Of a stretch of 8,949 nucleotides of DNA, positions 1 to 5,598 are shown piece after piece (positions within the stretch are counted from its first letter, which is position 1; every line of letters starts with the position of its first letter). Where the stretch lies: assembly GCA_003133815.1 (NCBI GenBank), contig PKZR01000392.1:133-9081 (forward strand). Direction: 5' to 3'. Made by a program: the position numbers and the translations under genes. This DNA comes from Limisphaerales bacterium. GTDB lineage: Bacteria > Verrucomicrobiota > Verrucomicrobiia > Limisphaerales > UBA11358. The notes below the pieces were generated by a model, which was not told the DNA's origin, made no database searches, and saw only the letters and a program-made list of their open reading frames with translations.

Positions 1-393
1 TGCATCCCGGCGATCGAAGCTGTTAAAGGCGCGAACGACGACGAGCAAATCGGCGTGGACATCATCAAGCGCGCCGTTGAAGGACCGCTCCGTTCGCTCG
101 CTGCGAATGCCGGCGTCGAAGGCTCGCTCATCGTGCAGGAAGTCAAGAAGCGCAAAGGCAACGAAGGTTACAACGTCGCCACGGGCGATTATGAAGACCT
201 CGTGAAAGCCGGCGTGGTTGACCCGAAAAAGGTCACGCGCTCGGCCTTGCAAAACGCGGCCAGCATCGCGGGCCTGTTGCTCACGACCGAATGCCTCATC
301 ACCGACGCGCCGGAGAAGGAAAAAACTCCAGCTGGCGGCGGCGGTCACGGCGGCGGCGGCATGGGCGATATGGGCGGCATGGGCGGCTACTAA
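1..393 (+). CDS. groEL: Chaperonin GroEL (Hsp60), C-terminal part, 5' truncated by window edge
   Basis: This is the last 130 codons of GroEL, the ATP-driven cytosolic chaperonin that forms double heptameric rings and encloses unfolded proteins together with GroES. The frame is open from base 1, so the gene begins outside the window. The visible part covers the end of the intermediate and equatorial domains. The conserved segment DPKKVTRSALQNAASIAG corresponds to the DPTKVTRSALQ block of E. coli GroEL, and LLLTTECLITD matches the final equatorial helix. The protein ends in a flexible Gly/Met-rich tail with a GGGGH stretch, a MGDMGGMGG run and a terminal Tyr; in the family this disordered tail projects into the ring cavity. 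Codon use is GC-rich. A strong hairpin 34 nt after the stop suggests that groEL ends its transcription unit. Identity is very secure; whether this is the only GroEL copy cannot be seen. Confidence 0.97.
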   Translation, partial: CIPAIEAVKGANDDEQIGVDIIKRAVEGPLRSLAANAGVEGSLIVQEVKKRKGNEGYNVATGDYEDLVKAGVVDPKKVTRSALQNAASIAGLLLTTECLITDAPEKEKTPAGGGGHGGGGMGDMGGMGGY

Positions 394-426
394 GACAACC
401 GTAAATTAGAGGAACCGAGAAATCAG

Positions 427-456
427 AACGCGGCCAGGAGGAATCTTGGCCGCGTT
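427..456 (+). terminator. Rho-independent terminator of groEL
   Basis: The arms AACGCGGCCA (427-436) and TGGCCGCGTT (447-456) are perfectly complementary over 10 bp. Three further pairs (437-446 wobble, 438-445, 439-444) close a GGAA tetraloop of the stable GNRA class. The T-tract after it is short and interrupted (TTTCTAATTT). It lies 34 nt past the groEL stop. On the opposite strand the hairpin could also help stop transcription of the convergent radical SAM gene, but the run after it on that strand is not T-rich, so any bidirectional role is doubtful. Confidence 0.82.
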
Positions 457-515
457 TCTAATTTGGTGGAAAAGAATTTAACAACCGATCCGGGAATTTT
501 AAATAACTCCTTTGA

Positions 516-1697
516 TTACACGCCGCTAATCCATTTGCGGTCTTCCCAAACAGCTTTGATTGAAGTCAGGTTGCGCGAATCAAAAACATTTTTAGCAGCA
601 GAAAGAATTTTCCCCCTTTTCAAATTGTTGAATGCGTCGCTCGCGCTGATGGCGACGAATTGCAACACGCTCGGGTCACGGTAGCAGTCAATCATACAGC
701 GCTTGCAATCGTCGCGGATGAGTTTCGAGTCGTCCCAGTCCCAAACCTTGCACATGGGATTCTCCCAAAAATGGCAGCGATACAAATCCAAATTCCAGTC
801 GAGATAAAAATATTTATGGCCGCCGAGGCAGCCAAATTTTTCCTTTTCTCCGCGTAAATGCCGTTGCATTTCGTCGAGCGATTCCGTCGGATTCACGACG
901 GGATAGCCGCTGTTCTTTTTCATCTGCTTGATTTTTTCAAACAGTTGAATGAGCTCGGCATTGTTGAAATTCACCAACCCGCTGTCGCTGAAACTTAAAT
1001 AGCTGCTCGCCAGCGACGTCAGCGGATAACTGAACGTGCAGCTTTTGAATTCGAGCGCCTCAAGAAAAGCCGGCAGCTTCTCGTAATCTTCAATCAATCG
1101 GCTCGCCGTGATGCTGGCGGTGGTCTGGATGCCGACGGAGTGAAAGAACTGATTTGCCTTTTTAATTTTTCTGCACACGTCTGGCAGCCCGCGATTTTTT
1201 TCATGCGCCGTGATGTCATGTGCGTCAATGGACATGATGACACTTGTCAAGCCGTCACTGGCGAGGCCGCGCATGTTTTCGTCGTTCCACAAACCGCCGT
1301 TAGTGCAAATCATCGGGTGGATCCCGCGCTCAGCCGCATAGCGCGTCATAGCGCGCAGATCACGATGAACCATCGGCTCGCCGCCGACGAAAAGCAGATA
1401 GCCGATGTGATTTTTTAAGGCGATGTCAACGGCCTGTTTTGCTTCATCCAGAGTCACGCTACGGCGCGCCTTCGGGTCAAATTTTGAACGCGCGAACCCG
1501 CAAAAGCCACAATCGGCGTTGCAAATGTTCGTGATGGCAAATTGCAGATAGCCCGGCCCGCCGTGATTGAGGACTTCTTTGAAAAGCTTGAATGCGCTTT
1601 TCGGAGGACGGACAACCGGAAGGGAAAAATCTGCGTTCGTTGAAAATTTAATTTCTGCGAATTTCTCGCTATGCGGCGTTGAAAAATTATTTATCAC
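516..1697 (-). CDS. Radical SAM protein with SPASM-like C-terminal cysteine cluster, function unknown
   Basis: A 393-residue radical SAM enzyme; the substrate is not recognisable. The CxxxCxxC motif that ligates the SAM-binding 4Fe-4S cluster is CNADCGFC, with Cys59, Cys63 and Cys66. GGEP at 105-108 is the SAM-binding motif on the second strand of the partial TIM barrel (roughly residues 48-230). The C-terminal third carries six more cysteines (290, 308, 316, 331, 334, 338), including a CKRCMIDC block, which fits a SPASM or twitch domain holding auxiliary Fe-S clusters. Such domains occur in enzymes that modify peptides, cofactors or small molecules. No signal peptide or membrane segment is seen. 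The start is GTG; an in-frame TGA four codons upstream (reading ATG TAT TGA before the GTG) rules out a longer form, and no clear Shine-Dalgarno precedes it. The gene is flanked by groEL and a tRNA, so context gives no pathway, and no small precursor-peptide gene is visible nearby. Confidence 0.85.
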   Translation of the reverse strand: MINNFSTPHSEKFAEIKFSTNADFSLPVVRPPKSAFKLFKEVLNHGGPGYLQFAITNICNADCGFCGFARSKFDPKARRSVTLDEAKQAVDIALKNHIGYLLFVGGEPMVHRDLRAMTRYAAERGIHPMICTNGGLWNDENMRGLASDGLTSVIMSIDAHDITAHEKNRGLPDVCRKIKKANQFFHSVGIQTTASITASRLIEDYEKLPAFLEALEFKSCTFSYPLTSLASSYLSFSDSGLVNFNNAELIQLFEKIKQMKKNSGYPVVNPTESLDEMQRHLRGEKEKFGCLGGHKYFYLDWNLDLYRCHFWENPMCKVWDWDDSKLIRDDCKRCMIDCYRDPSVLQFVAISASDAFNNLKRGKILSAAKNVFDSRNLTSIKAVWEDRKWISGV

Positions 1698-1715
1698 AAT
1701 TCAATACATTGTGAT
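1693..1715. promoter_or_regulatory. Perfect inverted repeat over the radical SAM start codon, possible operator
   Basis: ATCACAAT (1693-1700) and ATTGTGAT (1708-1715) are exact reverse complements separated by 7 bp. The dyad includes the GTG start codon of the minus-strand radical SAM gene (1697-1695). On the minus strand a weak sigma70-like pair overlaps it: TTGCCC (1736-1731), a 17-nt spacer, then CACAAT (1713-1708). This would give a transcript starting only a few bases before the GTG. The arrangement resembles a repressor site occluding a promoter, but the same bases could form a short hairpin at the 5' end of the mRNA. The binding protein is unknown. The symmetry is certain; the function is inferred. 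Confidence 0.4.
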
Positions 1716-1818
1716 GGCAAGAAATGTTGTGGGCAAACTTTCTTTCTTCAACCAAAACGGAACGATACGCATTTTCGCTTTGCGCCGGTATGGTGAAATG
1801 TTTAAGGTCTGCTTGGTT

Positions 1819-1892
1819 TGTCCGATGGTGTAATGGTAACACAGCGCCCTTTGGAGGCGTTATTCATGGTTCGAATCCATGTCGGACAGCCA
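1819..1892 (+). tRNA. tRNA-Gln (anticodon TTG)
   Basis: A complete cloverleaf. The acceptor arms TGTCCGA (1819-1825) and TCGGACA (1882-1888) pair over 7 bp. The D-stem is GTGT/ACAC. The anticodon stem GCGCC/GGCGT has one G-T pair and encloses the loop CTTTGGA, with anticodon TTG at 1851-1853, which reads CAA and CAG. The T-arm is CATGG-TTCGAAT-CCATG, and a G discriminator and an encoded CCA (1890-1892) follow. A 5' U and weak first acceptor pair are typical of bacterial tRNA-Gln. The gene lies between two minus-strand genes and its 3' end is 6 nt from the mnmG stop, so its transcript must end or be processed within antisense mnmG sequence. I could not identify a convincing promoter in the 121 nt before it. 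In known biology the U34 of this tRNA is modified by MnmE/MnmG, whose G subunit is encoded next door. Confidence 0.96.
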
Positions 1893-1898
1893 CTCAAT

Positions 1899-3848
1899 TT
1901 ATTCTTCCAACTCAGAATCATGAGGATTACAGACTTCAAATGTCTTATTAGAATTCTTGTGCTCATTTGCTGAGTTTTTCAACCAAACCATAAGAATGCT
2001 TATATCTGCGGGCGACACGCCAGAAATGCGGGCTGCTTGGCCAATGGTTTTGGGGCGAATTTTGACAAACTTTTGCCGAGCTTCGTGACGCAGACTTGGT
2101 ACAGCAGAAAAATCAAAAGTTTCGGGAATTGCTTTGTCTTCGAGCTTTTTGAACTTTCGGACTTCCAGTTCTTGACGATCAATATAACCGGCGTATTTCA
2201 CCGCAATCTCAACCTGTTGAACTATTTCTTCGGATAAAGCCTCATTACGACTTGGCAAGCTATTGTATGAAACCTCTGGCCTGCTTAACAGTTTAACAAG
2301 AAAATTATTTTCATAACTTGTTTTATATAAACGAATCAATTCATTATTAATTAACTCTTTTTTCGCGCAGAATTTTTTGAAATTACGCTCCGACAACAAT
2401 CCGATTTCACGACCAATTTCGGAAAGGCGCATATCAGCATTATCTTGTCGCAGTAATAGACGATATTCAGCGCGGGAAGTGAACATCCGATAAGGCTCCA
2501 TCGTGCCTTTAGTAGTTAAATCGTCGATCAAAACCCCTATGTATGCTTGGTCGCGACGTAGAACTATTGGCGGAAGTTTTTTCACTCGTTGCGCCGCATT
2601 AATACCAGCCATTAGTCCCTGTGCTCCTGCCTCTTCATAACCGGAAGTGCCGTTAATCTGACCAGCAAGAAAGAGGTTCTTGCAAACTTTAGTTTCAAGT
2701 GATGGATATAATTGTGTTGGAGGTGAAAAGTCGTATTCGACTGCATAGGCTGGACGCATTATTTCTGCATTTTCGCATCCTACAATTGTACGAATCAAGT
2801 CCACTTGCACCTCGAACGGAAGACTTGTTGAAAATCCATTTACATATATCTCGTCTGTTTCTATGCCTTCTGGTTCAAGAAAAATTTGATGTCGCTCTTT
2901 ATCTGAAAATTTGACAATTTTGTCTTCAATAGATGGACAATATCGTGGCCCAATTCCTTCAATCACGCCAGAATACATTGGTGATTTATGGAGATTTTTA
3001 CGAATCAGAATCGCTGTTCTATTTGTCGTAAATGTTATAAAACAAGGCAGTTGTCCGTTAAGCTTACTAAGCACAGAGCCGCGCGGATATATGTCATTAG
3101 AGTTCCAAGCACAAGCAAATCTGCCTCGATGTTCCATGTGGAACAAATCGTCTTTCCAATAGGTAAAATAAGGAACAGGCTCATCCCCATATTGAGCTTC
3201 AGTTTTTGAGAAATCAATTGAGCGACGCAATAATCTGGGTGGAGTTCCAGTCTTCAGTCTGGCGAGTTCCAGTCCTATTTCTTTTAATGATCCTGAAAGG
3301 CTCATCGCTGCCGAGTCGCCGGCACGTCCGCCAGCTTGCTGATTTAAACCAATATGCATGAGGCCTCGCAGAAAAGTTCCTGTTGTCACGACCACGGTCT
3401 GCGCATGATACTGTACATCTAAGCTAGTCTCTACTCCAAACACCTCGCAATTTCTATGCAGTAATTTAGAAGATTGTCCTTGTTTTACATCAAGATTTGG
3501 TTCTGATTCACATATCCATTTTAATCTGAATTGGTAAGCTTTCTTGTCACATTGTGCTCTTGGAGACCAAACCGCCGGACCTCTTTTTGTATTCAACATC
3601 CTAAATTGTAGTCCGGTCATGTCGGTCGCTTTTCCCATTTCACCGCCGATGGCATCAATTTCTCGAACCAGATGTCCTTTCCCAAGTCCTCCAATTGCAG
3701 GGTTGCAGGACATTTGCCCAATTGAATCTGCATTCATCGTCAGAAGTAAGGTCTCGCAACCCATCCGCGCTGAAGCAAGTGCAGCTTCAACTCCAGCATG
3801 ACCCGCGCCTATTACTATGACTTCGTATTTTTTTGGATAAACGAACAT
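1899..3848 (-). CDS. mnmG: tRNA uridine-5-carboxymethylaminomethyl(34) synthesis enzyme MnmG (GidA)
   Basis: A 649-residue FAD enzyme that, with the GTPase MnmE, installs the cmnm5 group on wobble U34 of tRNAs ending two-codon boxes (Gln, Lys, Glu, Leu, Arg). The N-terminal Rossmann motif GAGHAG is at residues 14-19. Cys48 in MSCNPAIGG and Cys304 in GPRYCPSIEDK match the two conserved reactive cysteines of E. coli MnmG (Cys47 and Cys277). The second signature AGQINGTSGYEEAGAQGL is at about 395-412, followed by the helical C-terminal domain that contacts MnmE and tRNA. Against E. coli MnmG, as I recall it, there is an extra segment of about 25 residues near 231-263, containing FHMEH. The ATG is preceded by AGGA, which overlaps the TAG stop of pgi 6 nt upstream, so translation is probably coupled. 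Base composition is low in GC compared with the flanking genes. A parS-like site lies inside this gene (separate entry). Confidence 0.97.
   Translation of the reverse strand: MFVYPKKYEVIVIGAGHAGVEAALASARMGCETLLLTMNADSIGQMSCNPAIGGLGKGHLVREIDAIGGEMGKATDMTGLQFRMLNTKRGPAVWSPRAQCDKKAYQFRLKWICESEPNLDVKQGQSSKLLHRNCEVFGVETSLDVQYHAQTVVVTTGTFLRGLMHIGLNQQAGGRAGDSAAMSLSGSLKEIGLELARLKTGTPPRLLRRSIDFSKTEAQYGDEPVPYFTYWKDDLFHMEHRGRFACAWNSNDIYPRGSVLSKLNGQLPCFITFTTNRTAILIRKNLHKSPMYSGVIEGIGPRYCPSIEDKIVKFSDKERHQIFLEPEGIETDEIYVNGFSTSLPFEVQVDLIRTIVGCENAEIMRPAYAVEYDFSPPTQLYPSLETKVCKNLFLAGQINGTSGYEEAGAQGLMAGINAAQRVKKLPPIVLRRDQAYIGVLIDDLTTKGTMEPYRMFTSRAEYRLLLRQDNADMRLSEIGREIGLLSERNFKKFCAKKELINNELIRLYKTSYENNFLVKLLSRPEVSYNSLPSRNEALSEEIVQQVEIAVKYAGYIDRQELEVRKFKKLEDKAIPETFDFSAVPSLRHEARQKFVKIRPKTIGQAARISGVSPADISILMVWLKNSANEHKNSNKTFEVCNPHDSELEE
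3130..3145. promoter_or_regulatory. parS-like 16-bp near-palindrome inside mnmG, candidate ParB binding site
   Basis: TGTTCCATGTGGAACA matches the bacterial parS consensus TGTTTCACGTGAAACA at 13 of 16 positions. It differs by one base from the symmetric variant TGTTCCACGTGGAACA known from pseudomonads. The two outer heptads TGTTCCA and TGGAACA are exact reverse complements; only the central CG is changed to TG. In mnmG it encodes L-F-H-M-E-H at about residues 235-240. ParB nucleates at parS sites close to oriC, and mnmG is often near oriC and the parAB genes in other bacteria, which makes the location suggestive. No parA, parB, dnaA or DnaA-box cluster is in the window. The altered centre could weaken binding, and the match could be partly imposed by the protein code. 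Confidence 0.45.
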
Positions 3849-3854
3849 TAAATC

Positions 3855-5447
3855 CTAGTTGGAAACATAACGCGAGTTAAATGAGGTGCTTCCCATGATC
3901 TTTTTAATCTTGTGACTTTTACTTGACGACAAATGCTCACAAATTTTGAAAATGCTTTCAACTTCTTCATCGGCAGCAATTTCTTTGGCAATTTCAGCAA
4001 CTGTTAAGCCTTGTTTGTTATTAGTTAGAAGCACCAGAATTTTCAGTTGAAGCTGAATTATATTCGCCGCCGCCTTCTTTCCAGACTCAACACCTGGTTG
4101 GTGGTAAGCATTGACATTGACGAGCGATGCATAAAATCCAACAGCCCGTTCAAACAACGCAATTAACATTCCTACAGAAAATGGATAGACTTTGTTAATT
4201 GTTATCGTTATTGATTCGCGGTCTTTCTCTGCAAGTGCTTGTCTTGTACCTAAATAGAAACCTTCCAAAAAGTCACCGGATGTAACTTCGGGTTCGACCA
4301 TTAAGCTCAAGCCATTTCCATCTTCTAAAACTTCAATAAAAGTCGCAAAGAAATCATTTAATCCGTCTCTTAATTGTTGAACATATGAATGCTGGTCAGT
4401 TGCACCTTTATTTCCAAGCACTGTGATGCCTTGATTCACAATTTTTCCGCTTAAATCACGTTCTTTTCCAAGCGACTCCATCATCAACTGCTGGAGATAT
4501 TTAGAAAACAATTCCAAACGATCTTTGTAAGGCAAGATTACCATATTTTTTATTCCTTTACCGTTACCCGAAGCAAACCAAGCTAATGCAAGTTGACATG
4601 CAGGGTTAATTTTCAAATTTTGGACTCGTGTAATTTTATCGCATTCGTAAGCGCCTAAAACAAAGTCGTCTATGTCAAATCCTTGCAGTGCTGCTGGCAG
4701 CAAGCCGACAGGTGAAAGTTCGCTGGTTCGCCCCCCGACCCAATCCCACATCGGAAATCGTTCCAACCAATTTTTTTGAACTGCATAATTGTCGAGCTCA
4801 CTACCCAAGCTTGTCACAGCAATGCAATGCTTTCCAAAATCTAACCCGATTTGTTCAAAAGCTGCTTTTGCAACCAACATTCCGTTGCGTGTTTCCTTGG
4901 TGCCGCCGGATTTTGAGATAACAATGCAAAGAGTTTTACCCAACCCTTCGCTGATTGTTGCCAAAACCCGGTCCATCCCATCAGGATCTGTGTTGTCGAA
5001 AAAATAAGGCTTGAGCTTGTCAGCGCGTGGATCGCCAAGGGCGTTGGCAACAAATTGTGGGCCTAAAGCAGAACCACCTATTCCAATGAGCAAATAATTT
5101 CTGAACGGGCCGCTTTCACCACAAATTTCGCCAGCGTGAACTTTGGCCGAGAAAGTTTTGATTTGGATGATGGCATCTTCAATTTCCTTGCGGATTTCTG
5201 GTGTTGGCGCGAGCGCAGGATTCCGCAGCCAATAATGTCCAACCATGCGATTTTCGTCAGGATTGGCAATAGACCCGGCCTCAAGCGCAGCCATGTCGGC
5301 GAACGCCTTTTGTATTTTTGGCTCCATTGTGGCGAAGAATGCGTCGTCTACATTCATCCGGCTTAAGTCTACCGCTAGGCCGAGCGTGGGGAACTCGGTG
5401 TAATATTTTTGAAAGCGCTCCCACCATTGTAATTTTGTGTAATTCAT
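3855..5447 (-). CDS. pgi: Glucose-6-phosphate isomerase
   Basis: A 530-residue cytosolic enzyme interconverting glucose 6-phosphate and fructose 6-phosphate in glycolysis and gluconeogenesis. Numbered from the chosen start, GIGGSALG (122-129) and SKSGGTKET (178-186) form the phosphate-binding SIS domain, GGR (238-240) follows, MES supplies the likely catalytic Glu324, TDQHSYVQQLRDG supplies His353, and QPGVESGKK (about 450-458) supplies the active-site lysine. The tail after about residue 465 (LTVAEIAKEI and following) resembles a small winged-helix extension seen in cyanobacterial-type isomerases of about 530 residues. The frame stays open 45 codons further upstream, but that stretch lacks family sequence, and the ATG at 5447 starts MNYTKLQWWERF in normal family fashion. 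Neither start has a clear ribosome-binding site. The stop overlaps the ribosome-binding site of mnmG, giving a two-gene unit. The second half of the gene is AT-richer than the first. Confidence 0.95.
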   Translation of the reverse strand: MNYTKLQWWERFQKYYTEFPTLGLAVDLSRMNVDDAFFATMEPKIQKAFADMAALEAGSIANPDENRMVGHYWLRNPALAPTPEIRKEIEDAIIQIKTFSAKVHAGEICGESGPFRNYLLIGIGGSALGPQFVANALGDPRADKLKPYFFDNTDPDGMDRVLATISEGLGKTLCIVISKSGGTKETRNGMLVAKAAFEQIGLDFGKHCIAVTSLGSELDNYAVQKNWLERFPMWDWVGGRTSELSPVGLLPAALQGFDIDDFVLGAYECDKITRVQNLKINPACQLALAWFASGNGKGIKNMVILPYKDRLELFSKYLQQLMMESLGKERDLSGKIVNQGITVLGNKGATDQHSYVQQLRDGLNDFFATFIEVLEDGNGLSLMVEPEVTSGDFLEGFYLGTRQALAEKDRESITITINKVYPFSVGMLIALFERAVGFYASLVNVNAYHQPGVESGKKAAANIIQLQLKILVLLTNNKQGLTVAEIAKEIAADEEVESIFKICEHLSSSKSHKIKKIMGSTSFNSRYVSN

Positions 5448-5492
5448 AATTGAACAATCTGCCAGAGAAAATTTCACCGGCATTTGCACAAG

Positions 5493-5520
5493 AAGATAAC
5501 GCGCAAAAAAAATTTCGCAA
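5493..5520 (-). promoter_or_regulatory. Candidate sigma70-type promoter for pgi-mnmG
   Basis: Read on the minus strand, TTGCGA (5520-5515) and TATCTT (5498-5493) are separated by 16 nt that include a run of eight T. Each hexamer matches the sigma70 consensus at 4 of 6 bases. Transcription would begin near 5486, giving a leader of about 40 nt before the ATG at 5447 and excluding the upstream extension of the pgi frame. It sits in the 151-nt gap after the histidine kinase gene, where no clear terminator is seen. This is a weak sequence match only. Confidence 0.25.
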
Positions 5521-5598
5521 TGAATGTGTCCGCAAGATGGATTCCAACTGAAGCGGGAAATTACGCGAAAGAAACAGACCAAACTTTGCGTGCTGAAA

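Noticed and set aside
493..510. Hairpin GGAATT/AACTCC as a terminator for the radical SAM gene
   Set aside because: The stem is only 6 bp with a wobble pair, AT-rich, and lacks a following T-tract on the minus strand.
1789..1794. TATGGT as the -10 of a tRNA-Gln promoter
   Set aside because: There is no acceptable -35 at 16-18 nt upstream, so the match is too weak to annotate.
5505..5512. Run of eight T (minus strand) as a terminator after the histidine kinase
   Set aside because: No stable stem immediately precedes it; it fits better as a promoter spacer.
5448..5582. 45-codon N-terminal extension of the pgi frame
   Set aside because: The stretch has no isomerase-like sequence and overlaps the likely promoter. 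The ATG at 5447 gives a normal-length family N-terminus.
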